Source of the DNA: Aphelocoma coerulescens
Taxonomy: Eukaryota > Chordata > Aves > Passeriformes > Corvidae
DNA length: 64,000 bases
Reading direction: 5' to 3'
Assembly (NCBI RefSeq): GCF_041296385.1
Contig: NC_091014.1
Coordinates: forward strand, 21,489,578-21,553,577
Shown here: in pieces, positions 36,205 through 48,400 of the stretch
Layout of the letters: every line of letters starts with the position of its first letter
Numbering within the stretch: position 1 is the stretch's first letter
Program-made: the position numbers and the translations under genes
Notes under the pieces: model-generated
Told to the model about the DNA's origin: nothing
The model's database searches: none
The model's input: only the letters and a program-made list of their open reading frames with translations

Positions 36205-36800
36205 TGGAGTCCAATATCTAATTCTAGCAGCAGCCATTCGGAGATATTTCGAGGCATCGAGGATCCCTTAGTCTTTGTGAACTACTGCACAGAAAGAAAG
36301 CAAACTTGTAGTCCAAATTCTTTTAGAGGCTTTCCCTCAGAGAATGTTTTATTGTCCACAGGGCAGTCAGGGAATCAAACAATCAAACTAGAAAACCACA
36401 GAGCACCCAAGGGAGGCAGAAAGGGAACACACCCTTTCTAACCCCGATTCCCCTTTCTTTTATAATTCATCCCCCAGCTATTAGGACAGACCACTGGGTC
36501 CTAGTAACCCTCTACTCATTGAATGCTGTTATCCACTATGTTACCCAGAGAGGAAGTTTCTTTTTAATTGTAAAGATTTTTTACAGTCATAAAATTTTTC
36601 AGCTTTTCTATTATTCTTATTATCTGATTTTGATAAAAATATTTTCTAGTTTAAATCTAATGAGCATAAAATGCTCGTTTTCCCTAATTTTCTTTCTTTC
36701 TGTTCACACCACTAAACCTTTTTTTCAGGCTTGACTTGATCCCACCTGACCCTCTTCCTACCTTTCCTTTAAACCCCTTTCTGACCAGGGCTTTGCAATG
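36205..36800 (-). mobile_element. Probable antisense LTR; limits unresolved
   Basis: On the minus strand an LTR-like order can be read: TATAAAAG (plus-strand CTTTTATA near 36455-36462), about 110 bp later AATAAA (plus-strand TTTATT near 36348-36353), then a 140-bp U5-like part ending near 36205 with ATTGGACTCCA. Part of that U5, around ATTCGGAGATATTTCGAGGC (36236-36255), looks familiar from bird ERV LTRs. The U3 should extend to about 36800, but I found no clear TG start and no target duplication, so the right limit is a guess. It might instead be an unrelated AT-rich sequence with chance TATA and AATAAA words. Confidence 0.5.
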
Positions 36801-39800
36801 AAGACAGAAAATAAGTAATGGATAATAAAACTCCTCTGATCACTTGCATAAATGCTGAGTTTTACAGCTTGTGAGGAAAGGTTTACTTGTACTACAAAGT
36901 TTGCACAGAAATGTTTGCAGCATCAATCACATTGGTGATTTTGCAGATTGCTGGGAAAAAAAATAGCTACAGCAACCTTTTTCTTGAATTTGACATAGTT
37001 GTGTATAGAGCCTTTACTTATTGTATACTTGGAAAGAAAAGGAGTTTGTTCATTAAAAAAAGATATAAAAAATGCAAAAAAATGTAAAGTATCATCAATC
37101 CATAGGCATATTTTCTTTTCATTACTAGCTAAGTAAATATGTCTAAATCTAAGTGTATAAATACAGGGGCAGGACTTCTGTCCTTATGTTATAAAGATTT
37201 TCAGCTCTATTGCTATAAAACAGACTGAAATTCTTCTGGTGCTAGACTTACAAATGTATGAATACTACTTAATAATTCCAATAAATGTAGTTTAATGTCA
37301 TAATAATGAAATGAACAAACCACAGTCATCAAGATTATGTAATAAGTGAAAGGTTTCTTCGGCATGTTTTCTCACACCATTGCTCCTGGTTTAGCCTCCG
37401 CCTAGGCTCCCAGTGGACTTCTCTAGCTCTCCTTTGCATTCTGTTATATTGGATTTTTTCCTTTGCCCCCATCTCTGGATGAAAAGCTGTCTCAGAAAAA
37501 TGGCTGTTTAGCCCCAGGTTAGAGCTGCAGCTCTCATCTACAGAAACAGAAATCCCTCAAAAGACACTGCCAGGAAATCAGAGCCATTGTCAGCACTGAT
37601 GTTTCACTTCCCCAGATGTAAGACTCGCTGGTGGCTGTTTCCTCCAGCTACTGACTGGAGGCTGACCTTGCTGGACACCTACCAGGGCTCAAGAGGAGCA
37701 TATAACACATCATATAACACAGAATTCTGTAATTCTGTGATTTATAATTCATCTGACTTTGCTGTTTAAATTTAGTCAAGAGACAGCTATTTACACTACC
37801 TGCAATGTTTTAATGATTAAAAAAGCTGCTTTAAATGTGCTGGCAGCAGTGGTGAGCTAATCAACCAGATGATGTTGTGACACCTTTGCAACCAAACATT
37901 TCCTCAGTAAATTGGCCACCTGCTTTTGGATGGTGGGCTTCTTAGGAATGTCAGCTGCAGTTTCCCTGGTCCCTAGTCACACTTAACTTTTAAACTACCT
38001 AGTGTCAACCATTTCCTTGGTTTCCTCAGTTTTCTGGTGTTCTTTACCTGGGGTGCACACAGCTCCTTACAGCCCCTGCTCAGGACCAGTGAAGCTGCAT
38101 CCCCCAAGACCCCTACTGCTCTGTGGTGCCAAACAGAGGCAGCAGCAGCTGGCTTTGCTCATTGGTCTCTTGGACAGAGTAACAAAGAGGCAAAGAGAGG
38201 AAAGGGCAAAGCTCTTATGATTTCAACTCCCCCAGAGGTGCAAGGAGATGGCTGTCCTTTTGTGTAAAGGAGTATGTGAAATGGAGGCCAGGTCATGAGG
38301 GCTGTCCGTGTGCCCTGGTGGTATCAGCCCCTGTGTGAACCGTAGGCTATTGCTACCCCATAAATGCTTTACCAGGCAGCTGAATTAATGAGAAGTAAAC
38401 AGCAGTAATGACAAGGAAAGGCAAGTTTTCCTTCCCTGTAAACCCCTAGTTAGAAAATTTCAATTTCTTAGATGACAACCCTCTCACAGAAGCTTTACCT
38501 TTGTTACAATACATTGCTTAGTATATTGGGGGGCAGGGCTGCAGCTCCCTTTCCAAAATCTGTTTGAGGTTATGCTTTAGACTGACTTTTGAAAAACAAA
38601 AAGATAGATTTCAAAAAGTGTTTAGGGCTTCTTTCAGTTAATTACAAAAAAAAACCCAACAAGAAAACCAAAACCACCAATGAAAAAAGAAAACCAACAA
38701 AAGAAATGAGTAATGTTCTCACAAGGAAGGTTTATCACAGATTTCAAGAGAAAGCAGAGGCAGGGCCAGTGCAAGTGCTTCTGAAAATCCTGTATGAATA
38801 TTTTGGTACTTGCTGCATGTCTCTGCCCTGCACTGTTCAGGGGATGTTCACACAGGGCTGCTGTCTCTATAAGAAAAGTGAGAAATAATGGGAGCACCTG
38901 AAATTGTGTTGGTGCAGTGACAAAGCATGGAGTATCATTTCCATGTACCTGAGATCTGTCAGCCAGAACTGCAGCTGGGGTAAGACCTGTTGTCCAATCT
39001 TATACAATAAAATCCAATTTTACTTTGGAAATTGCTCCATTTTAGGACACTTGGAGAAAGAAGGATTTTTGTTATATGCTTGCAACAGCTGGGTATTTTT
39101 TCCCAAATTACCCTGGGATATAGAAAATGGTACTGAATGTGTATGAACAGGTAAATCATATGTGTGCAGGTAGACACACCAGACCTTCTGAGTCTGTATT
39201 TGATGTGTGCCGATGCAGATTGAACCAGCATCATGAACACAGACTCTGACTGGACTGGCTCATTGCTGACTTGTATAACTTTTGAACAAATATGGTTGAG
39301 ACCTCCTTAAAGTTACATAGGGAGACCCAATGGGCTCTCCAAATCTTCTGAGTAGGCACAAACCAGTGTCTTCCTAGTGTTACAGATACTGTTTGCTGCT
39401 ACCTATTTCATCCTGCCTAAATAAATGGCTTCCTCTCTGAGGCTTTTATAGGGCAGAGGTTTATGGATGACAAAGATCTGGAAACCAAAACACTATTTAG
39501 GTTAGGTTGTTGCTAGCTGAAGGTGGGAGGGGCATGGAGGAGTTAATTTATTTATGTGGGAGAACACATAATCTTAAGTTATGGTGGATTTTTCTGGAGC
39601 CCTAGGTAAAGGCTGGGAAAAAAAAAAAATCAAGGCTTTGCATGTACAAGGGCCCTGTCTCATAATGCTTAGTCTTGTATACCTGAACATTTGCCTTCCC
39701 AGGTTTATTGAGCCTCTTGAACTGTTATTGCTACTGCTGGCTAAAGTTGAACTTCACCTGTTGTGCTCAACACAGTGAGATGGCAGCTGAATTGTTCTTT

Positions 39801-41633
39801 GGCCCTTGCCTCTTTGGTAGCATCCTGTGGTCCACAAGAACTTTCTGAGTAAGAAATGATGTAAGGGAAATAATTCAGGAAATACCTGGATGTTTGAGTT
39901 CCTTTCATTTTATGTAGAAAACCAGATGTGCCAAGAAGCTCACTCCAGTGATGATTGTTGCAGTACAGCAAATAAAATACTGAACCCAGAAAAAAAAAGT
40001 TTCAGTTGTTGTAATTTTCTGGCCGTAGAGTCAGAAAAGATCTTGTGCTACTCCATTGGAGCCTCTAGAAAAGTGGGTGTCTGTCTAAAAGCAGCTTCAA
40101 ATATCACTGTACATTGTTCTGAGGGTGCTGAAATAAGGAGTTAGTGCAAAGTAGCAAATATAATGAAATTCATACCAACGCTTGAATTCTACCAACTTTC
40201 CTATGAAAGAGGTCTCGAGATTATTACATATAAAGTTCAAAGAATAGGTTGTAAAAAATATAAGCACCGAATACCGTTTGACTGATTCCCACATCTAGTT
40301 AAATCATTAACAGATAAAACTGCCTTGTCTGCAATCTCAGCTGCAAAAAGCCAAAACTAAACTGGAAGTAAAAGCCCCAACAAAAAGAAAAACAAAGAAT
40401 TTTTTCTTTTAAAATACTGCCTTATTTTCTGTTCAGTCAATAAGAAGGACATACAAACTTATCACAAGTCTTGAAAAATGGAAAGGTGAAATTGAGGTAG
40501 ATACTGCCTCAGACTGAAGGATCAAAATCGAATGCTGCTGTGTCACCAAAGTGCTGGCAAGTCTCTCTTTTGTTTCTTGCTCCTAAAAATAGGAAGGAGT
40601 TTCTTCTGAGGAGTGACTCCATAAATTCTCTCAGATGCTTAGTTCAGCACCAGTTCGAGTAATTACCAGTACTGTTGTTTTCATGGGTGACATGAATAGC
40701 AGAAGTGTGTTACTTCTTTTTAATTGGAAACTTCTCAGTTAATTTTTCCATCCACATAAAACTGGTGCTTTAAATTTTTGTGCTGACCTATAAGAATCTG
40801 GGCAAGAACCAGCTGTTAAAAGCATGTAGATGTGTCTGAAATTAGATACTCTGTGGGAACTTTGCATATATGATCACTTCTTTTGTCCAGAGGAGTCAAA
40901 ATCCATCTCTACCTTTGTTAGAGAAGAGTTGAATCAAAAAATAAGGCTATAACTTGTAGTACATTTATGATAAATTTCCAGAAAAAGACTATTAAAAAAA
41001 CAGGTTAAAAGCTGCAGAAATCATCCTCACAATTCTCAGATATGTGTTCAAGAAATACTTGAAATATTTAAGTGATCAGCACTGCAAAGGAAGTACAATT
41101 ATCCCAACTGATGGACTGAGGCAGAAAGACTCCAGCTGATTTTATTGGTACCACCTGGGAAGCAAGAACTGTTCACAGATTAGCCACTACACTACCAGGC
41201 CTCATTGTGCTGGGCTGTTTGTGCTATCAGACTGTGGATTTTGTGTAATTTTGCTTCCAAATTTGACATCTTCATGGGAGGATTAAGTAATGGGCGGATA
41301 GTAGGGTGGAGAAAAATAGGATTAGGATAGTGAAAAGACAATCCTTTTCACCACTCTGTTATAATGCAAGAGTGCAGCTGTAATCTCTCACCTTATTTTA
41401 GCTCTGCTATATTTCTTCATATTCCTTTTTCTACTTAACTGGTGCAGTAATATTTTGATTCTGCCAAAACACTGTCCATTCTCTGCTCATCCTCCTTTTA
41501 CCGTATCGTTTTGCCTTGTGTGTTCCAAGATCCATTTCCCAGAGAAAGCTCTATGGCATCTTCTAACTCCCAGGCTGACTGAACTCATTTGTGTCAGGCC
41601 ATTTTAACACAGCAGTCAAGAAAGACAAGAAAG
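36801..41633. other. AT-rich stretch without recognisable genes
   Basis: No repeat that I can name. 'GAATTCTGTAATTCTGTGATT' (37722-37742, broken by one base) recalls a CR1 tail, but the upstream bases do not fit CR1. The patch 38000-38300 is GC-richer with frames of 72-76 codons and no domain. A-runs occur at 38645-38654, 39619-39630 and 39991-39999. Confidence 0.5.
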
Positions 41634-41674
41634 TACCAGAGATAGTCCATCAGAGGGCTATGAAGATGATCAGG
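41634..41674 (+). mobile_element. CR1 LINE, part 1, plus strand (left of inserted LTR)
   Basis: GAGATAGTCCATCAGAGG and GCTATGAAGATGATCAGG match the CR1 passage 'GAGAGTCCAGCGGAGGGCCACGAAGATGATCA.GG'. The sequence continues after the LTR at 42118. Joining 41674 to 42123 restores the CR1 reading without gain or loss of a base. The left limit is the 5' truncation point of the CR1, give or take about 10 bp. Confidence 0.85.
41670..41674. repeat. Target site duplication, left copy (TCAGG)
   Basis: TCAGG precedes the LTR; TTAGG at 42118-42122 follows it. The single mismatch can be an ordinary later change. Removing the LTR and one copy gives uninterrupted CR1 sequence, which supports the assignment. 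Confidence 0.8.
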
Positions 41675-42117
41675 CGTCCTGTTTCCTGCCCAGGTCAGGG
41701 TAAGGGGGTGTGACCAAGCCGTTGTGTTATTCATTACCACTTTACATAGTTGTCAGAGGTGCAGAAAAGGGGCTCCCTCTCTCACTTCCAGGAAGAAGGA
41801 CATCCCTTTCCAGTGGAACGAAGTGTGGTGGGGTGGGGAACCCATTGGCCATAGTTCATTGTCTCGGTCATGCTGTGTGGGGTCAGGCTTGGAGCATTTT
41901 GCATGTTAATCACCCTCTCTTTGTACACTTTTTTTAGTTGATACTGGTGCTGTTATTGTTTGTTTTCTTATCTCACTGCTGTTTCCAGTAAGCTGTTCTT
42001 ATCTCAACCTGTGATTTCTGTTTTTTGTGTTTCTCATTGGAGGGAGGAGTGGAACAGCCTATAGTTTTCTTTTTAGGGGGAGTACTAAATGGGGAATACC
42101 ATTCCTAAACCATGACA
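41675..42117 (+). mobile_element. Solo LTR nested in a CR1, avian ERVL-like, 443 bp
   Basis: It begins CGTCCTGTTTCCTGCCC, a worn form of the TGTCCTGGTTTCGGC start of a common bird LTR group, and ends ATTCCTAAACCATGACA, matching the '..GGTTAAACCACGACA' end. Its 3' third keeps the 'CTTATCTCAACC' and 'GGAGGGAGGAGTGG' landmarks (42000, 42040). It is shorter than the related antisense LTR at 52114-52716 (603 bp), so internal deletions are likely. The first base pair has changed from TG to CG. The insertion split an existing CR1 and duplicated 5 bp of it. The two short plus-strand frames at 41710-41937 inside it are not genes. Confidence 0.85.
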
Positions 42118-42362
42118 TTAGGGGACTGGAGCATCTCTCTTATGAGGAAAGACTGAAGGAGTTAGGCCTGTTTAGCCTGGAGAGGAGATGACTGAGAGGG
42201 GACCTTATCAATGTATACAAATACCTTCAGGGCCGGTGTCAAGAAGATGGAGCCAGGCTCTCTTCCGTGGTGCTCAGTGACAGCATGAGGGACAAGAGTT
42301 ACAAACTGACACAGGAAATTCCATCTGAATATGGGGAAAAACTTACTTACTTTGAGGGTGAC
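42118..42362 (+). mobile_element. CR1 LINE, part 2, plus strand (right of inserted LTR)
   Basis: It continues part 1 from the duplicated TTAGG: GGACTGGAGCATCTCTC, TATGAGGAAAGACTGAAGG, the 'TTTAGCCTGGAGAGGAGATGACT' block, CTTATCAATGTATACAAATAC, the GGAGCCAGGCTCTCTTCC block and GGGGAAAAACTTACTTAC, ending GAGGGTGAC. It then stops at about 42362 and the CR1 3' end and octamer tail do not follow. That is unusual because CR1 copies are normally truncated at the 5' side, so a later deletion or rearrangement removed the 3' end. Confidence 0.88.
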
Positions 42363-43692
42363 TTGGCTGTTTATAAGATTACCAGCAATTATTGATTTCT
42401 TACACATGAAAATATTTGTTTGTGACACTGAAAGATGTTACCAACCCTTTTTTCTCTGCTACAGGTTTATCTGAAGAAAAGCCTTCTTATGGCTTAATTT
42501 CTGCTAGAAGAAGGATTAATTTCTGATTGCTAATACTGAAAGAAAACTATATAATGCTATTGCAAATCTAAAATGGGAACACAGTCAAATAAATCAGTGT
42601 ATTTCCCTTTCACCAATGGAGATTTCACTAATGAGTGACATATGAAAACACAGTCTAAGGAAATAGTACCATTTGGAAACCTTGAAATCTAATGTTCTCA
42701 CACTAACAACAGCAAAGGGAAGAAAAAAAGAAACACAGTGCATCTGTAGGACAGATATCAAGTGTCTCAAGCTCAGACTGAGTTTAATGCTTTGAGGCCT
42801 TGGATCTTGGAAGAGTGTGAAACAGCTGTGAAAACTGTTTGGTCTGAACAATTTTTTCCTTTATGACGGTTTAATGCACAGATTTTGATGAAGTTATTCC
42901 AGATTTGCATGCATGTGATATTAGAACATGGCCTATCACTATCTTTTCTTCAGTATTCTGTGATTCAGTTTGAAAATGTGGTAGTTTAAACTGGATTGAA
43001 CTGATTAGAAGTGTCTGTATCTCATATGAATGACAGCGAATTAGGTAGAAACTTGAAAATGCTAACATAAGTAAAGCAGCTTATTTGAAGTACTTTTCTG
43101 TATACTGCTCTGTACAAAGTCCTAAACACCTAATTTTGACTGATTTTGACTTCTGGCATTTATTTTCATTGAATAGGTGTAGCGATATGCAAATGTTTAC
43201 ATCTGACAGATTTTTAAAATCTTAAACCATGTCTCTAATTGCATATGTATTATTTCACAATGTAACTGCATGCTTTTTGAAGAAATGTGCACCCTCGAAA
43301 TACATAACTAATTTTACATTAACTTTTTCTCTTTTCTCTTTTCCTAATATCACAAATAATGGCTTTCATAATTATGAATTAAAACAAGGTTTGTATGCTA
43401 GTGAATTAATAATATTTACAAATCTACATTTATTACATAGATAGTCAAGGCCTTTTGTCTCAGTGGGAGCTATTTCTGTCTCCACAGGAACATTTTCTTG
43501 CTACACAGTATTTATTAGTGACACTACACAAACACTTATTCCATAAAATACGAGAATTAAAGAAATACAACTGCTATATTTAAAGGGTCCTGTTCAAAAA
43601 TCTAAACCCCATTGGAAGTGACAAACAAAAGGATCCAGTCAGCTCCATCCTACAGCAAATGACTGTAATATTAGTTGCAGGTGCTCAGCTTT
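42363..43692. other. Unannotated AT-rich sequence
   Basis: No gene or named repeat is seen. It starts where the CR1 is cut off; bases after 42363 (TTGGCTGTTTATAAG) are unique as far as I can tell. Confidence 0.5.
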
Positions 43693-43769
43693 TCAGCACG
43701 TCTCTCTCAGCCTGATGTGTCCTTTAAGAGGCAATGGCACATATTGCTGCACATGTTCAGTTGCTCTAC

Positions 43770-43936
43770 CTTTGTGCTGCAGTTCTTTACTCTGTAAAAT
43801 GTTCTTCTCAGTACACAAAAGCAGCTGCTGAAGAAATCGCTTCAGACCGAGGGTGAGAGAACTGATGGCAGGATCACTAAGCAAACTCCAGTAAAGACAG
43901 AGAGAACGAGACAGTGCAGAGACACCGAAGGAACTT
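43770..43936 (-). other. Possible but unproven exon-like segment, minus strand
   Basis: On the minus strand a good acceptor (pyrimidine-rich ATTTTTGTTTTTCACAG) ends at 43937. The sequence stays open from there through 55 codons to an acceptable donor (AAAG|GTAGAG) at 43770/43769, giving a 167-bp internal-exon size. The enclosing frame is 94 codons (43693-43977). The predicted peptide is leucine-rich (for example SLTLGLKRFLQQLLLC) and matches no family that I know. The finding may be chance, since frames of this length are expected several times in 64 kb; only the combination with the splice-like signals makes it worth noting. Confidence 0.15.
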
Positions 43937-43977
43937 CTGTGAAAAACAAAAATATCAGCATTGTTGCCTGTCATCAA

Positions 43978-45428
43978 ACTCCAGGTGAGATGGAAAAGCC
44001 ACTAGAGACTTTTTGGCTGTAGATCTATGGACCTGTATTATGCTTGACTCGAAATGGTTCACCTTAGATTAAGAAAAAATATTTTGCAGAAATACTACCA
44101 AAAGATTTTATATTTTCTTTGTTTCATCAGTGATGATGGGTTTTTCACACTAGAAGGAAAATAATTCTGGAAGGACTTATATGTATCTTTTGAAAGTTTC
44201 ATTGCTCAATGTTAAATTAATTAATTAAAAATTCCAGTTGACAGAGACTTCAGGAATGTCTATAGCTGACTAAATTACCCAAGCACTACATCAGTGCCTC
44301 CTGAAAATGGTGGCAGAAAGCCAAATGGACAAAACCAGATGCTTGCTATTTAATTTACTTATGTTAAAATATATTTTATTGTAATCATTTGTAGGGGGAG
44401 ATTTACCCTGGAAGAGCCCCAAAAGCTTCATGTGAAACATGCACAGCTATTTCTGTTAGTGCTTTATTTCAGGCAAGGATTTTTTGCATTGCTCTAGCCA
44501 TGCAGCGATCTGTAAAGGGAACCTACTCTGATACAGTTTGAAAAGTGCATTTTGTACTTGGGTCTCCCTTTGATCGAATTAATCTGGTCTTTTTTGTAGT
44601 TCTAAATGAGGCCTATGGGCTGACAATGTAGCTGTTTAAAGGGGATTTTAGGGGATAATAGCCAATGCAAATAGTGCCATGAGAATGGCAACTTGCTTTT
44701 GCACTTTCAATCACATAATAACAGCAAAGAAAGCTTTTAAAATGAATTGAAATTTTGTGGCTTGCCATCTGGGATTATTTGGGGAAACAGTTCTGAATAC
44801 TATGGTTGTGTAAAAGAATGGTACTATGGGACACTCTTAAGCTGACATGTTTCAGATGGCACCCTTATGCTAACTGCTGCAAAGTTGGCTAGCATTTTTT
44901 TTTATTATTTTCTTTCTTCTGGATTATCTGCAAAAAATTCTCTTTGCTGGTATTTGGGGCTGAAAAACTTTTCTATTGTTAAAGAATTCAATTCAAACCC
45001 CTTGCAGCTGCTGATCCCTTTATTGTTCCAAACGTTATGTATACGCGTCTCAGATGAATGTAGCCAAGCCTTTTAGTGCCTTAATAGGTGTCTGTATAAA
45101 GTTCATTTATTCTGCAGTACTTGTTTTAACAAAAGTTTATACACAAACAACAACTACAGCCAAAACATTCACATTAATCAATGCTCTTTGCTGTGTAAAA
45201 TGCAGAGAGAAAAAGCCTAAGTGGAGAAAGTATGTCCAAACATGAGAACTCCTTCTGTGTTTAACTCTGAAGCAGCATATATTTTAGACTCCATGATCAA
45301 AAACCAAATGAAAAGTAATTTCATTCTGAGCAAGGATTGATAATTCCAGACTTTTCAGGACAAGTGTAGTTTTGATGAAGTCACTGAAAGTTATAATGCA
45401 CAGGAATCAGTGGCTATGTGGTAAATAC
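43978..45428. other. AT-rich sequence without recognisable genes
   Basis: Nothing nameable. (TTAA)n-like words at 44216-44229; a T-run at 44896-44905. Confidence 0.5.
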
Positions 45429-45478
45429 ATATATATATATATATGACTTCTCCATATATATATATATATGACTTCTCC
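45429..45478. repeat. Perfect 25-bp tandem duplication, (AT)8 + GACTTCTCC
   Basis: The unit is eight AT dinucleotides followed by GACTTCTCC. Two identical copies lie head to tail at 45429-45453 and 45454-45478. Identity over the AT runs, which normally change length fast, suggests a recent slippage or replication event, or an assembly artefact. Confidence 0.93.
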
Positions 45479-48400
45479 ATTCCAGTTAGTTTTGGAACTG
45501 AGCTTTAGGCTAGCCAGCACCTTGACATTTCAGTTGATATAGTTGCCTTCTTTTCTCTTCTTATTCCTTTTGTCTTAGCTCCAACTAGCTGCCCTTATAA
45601 ATGGTCCTTGAGGAATTAGGGTGCATATCAGATGTTTTAGATGAGAAGAACTGAGTACACTTCTCTGGCACACAAGATTTTTCTTTTTATAGAAATATTA
45701 AAATACCATCTGTAAGTTTTAGGAATGTAGGTCATGTCCATGGAGAGTTTCAATTTAATGTTATGACAGATGTTGGATGGTAAATTAAATATTTGGCTCC
45801 AAGTCTGTAAATCAACTAGGTTCCATCAACTTCCCTGGAGTTAGTTCTCCTGACACACATGTAATGAGATCAGATTTTGACTATCTATGTACTCAGTTGA
45901 GCTCAGCAGAATATAAATCCACAAGTGATATGAAGGATGAGGCTTGTCAATAAAATAATGTGGAAGCAACGGTGGGTACACAGAAGGAGCAGGACCAAAG
46001 AAGCCCAACTGCTTGATCTTTCACAGAAGAAAATAGAGAAAAGAAAAAATAAAGAAAGCTGTATTACCTTGTTTGCTGTTTAGTAATTTTTTTATCTTTC
46101 TTGGGAATAGTTTATTATGGTCTGATCTCTAAATATGGGATTTTTAAATGTTTAACAATGAACCCATTAGTGTTGCTGCTAGGGGCATGTTTAGTGTATA
46201 CCACTCCACAAGTCTGTGTCAAGATGCATACATGGATTGCAGTTACCCTGTACTAAAAACTTAAAAATCAATTGTTCCAGCAGAAGTTTGTGAAAAATTG
46301 ACATGTATTCCACTGTGTTGATCATTTGATCGACAGCTGTGGGCTCTGCCAGATAGGTGAGGACTGTTCTGTAAAGGATTGCAGTGAGAATGCCCTATGT
46401 CTCCAATCTCAGATTCCAAGCTAGCGCAGCTCAGTTGCTCTAAAATGCTACCTGTGCCACAGAGACAGGCTGCCTGTGGATGCCTCTCACAGGACTTGAG
46501 GGAGTGTCACTTCCACTGCAGCCATGCAAATAGGTGGAAAGTGCAGGGTTTGGAAAGTTGGTGAACTGCGTGCCTCAGAGCTGGCACTGTTAATCTCATG
46601 GATAACTCCATACTGCTCTAGCTGAAGCTTCCAGGTGGTCTTCAAAACCAGTCACATGTATAATGAATTGTAATAATCCCATTTGGCAACTGTTGCTAGG
46701 TCCTCATCCAAGCAAAATGACTGCACTCTTGCCAGAGAAGAAAAGGTGCCAATGCACTTGACTAGTGTGATGACTGGTCAAAATCCCCTATCAGAAAATG
46801 CAAATCCTTCTTGCTTTGGCAGGTAAATTCTATTGCTATAAATATTCTAAATATTTCATAGTAACAGTACAGTGATTCTGTGGGAGAGATACAGAGAAGC
46901 CATGGCACGGCACAGCAGAACACACTGCAAGAATAGCAGGAGGGATAGGGAATGTCATTATCAGAAGGGAGGGAAAAATTTCCTCCTCACAGTAAATATT
47001 GCCTTAATTGGACAAATAAAAAATAAGGAACTAATAAACAAGACCAAGCAGAATGTGCTATCAGTCACAGAGATGTGTTTCCTATATGAGAAACAGAATT
47101 TTCTGCTAAGCTCATTCTACCCTGAAAGGTGAGGAGCAATAGGCAGTGTTCATTTCAGAAGCAGGAGACCACTAATCAGCTGCTTGGCAGTGTTCTGTTG
47201 CACTGAGAAGTAGCAGGCCCTGGCCAGAACAGCTGCTGCTGTGTGCAGAAATTCTGGGAAGGCAGCACCTGGCACCAGGTTCTTGAATGAAGTTGTTTTG
47301 CCCAAGAACAGGAGGAAATCCAACACTATGCTTTAGGTTAACATGATCATGCCATTTGGTAAATATTATTCATCTATTTTAAGTCAGGCAATGGCTCGAT
47401 CCACACTGCTAACTACATTCATTGTCTGGAGAGCTTAATAAAAGAGTATTCTCAAAATAATTTTGTACCTAATTTGATTTTTCTAAAAAGGTGAAATGTT
47501 TTTAGGATACTATTATGCCCATATCAGGTCCAATTTAATAAAGTGAGGAATCAGTCAAATATCTAAATGGCTTTTGCTACGCATCTGCAGCCAAGCCTTT
47601 AGCTGGTTAATATCCTTCTACCTTGCTCTTCAAATTGCAGACCAGATCTCATGAATCCCAGAGTATCACTCTTCAGTTTTTGTCCCCCTGACTTTTAAGA
47701 ACTTCCATTGCTTCAATTTCTACCATATTCATGACTGCAAAGTATGTGCAAAATGGGTGTTTGCATCAAATTAGTGTTTAGTATTGCATGATGCAGCAGG
47801 TGTAAGGGCAAAATGCATCCCTGTTATCCCTGAGCAGCAATTACACTCCTTCAGCTTTCTTCATCATTATATCAGCAATGGGGCTTTATAGCAACAACAA
47901 ACCAATATTGATATTTAATATTATATTCTGAAATAATGATTCTGACTTAAAGGCTGGAGTGATCACTAGCAAAAAAAATGTCATGGGTCATGAAGAAAGC
48001 CGGTCATTTGATCAAAAGTTTAAAATAAGTAAGGTTAATAACATCACCAGGTGCTCAGCAATGCAAGTTTACTGATTGGTGACAGGCAACTTTTTAATTT
48101 GCTGGATGATATACAACAAGGAAGTTGCATTCTTGTGAATCAACTCACACAATACTCTTAATCTTTGAGAGCACTCTATTCTACCTGATGAAGAAAAGCT
48201 AGTAATTATATTATAAAAATAGCTAAATACCCAGGGTATATGTAATTATTTTGTCACTCACGACTCAATTATTTTAGTTGAGTGAACTGTGCATTTTGCC
48301 TTTAATACAGTACTTGCATAATTCCTTTACTAAAAAACCGTAACCTCAAACTCAAAACCCTGTGGCAGTAAATGTGGTGAAAGCTTTTACACAAAAGACT

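Noticed and set aside
37700..37745. GAATTCTGTAATTCTGTGATT, considered as a CR1 octamer tail
   Set aside because: The bases upstream do not match a CR1 3' end; the similarity is limited to an AT-rich word.
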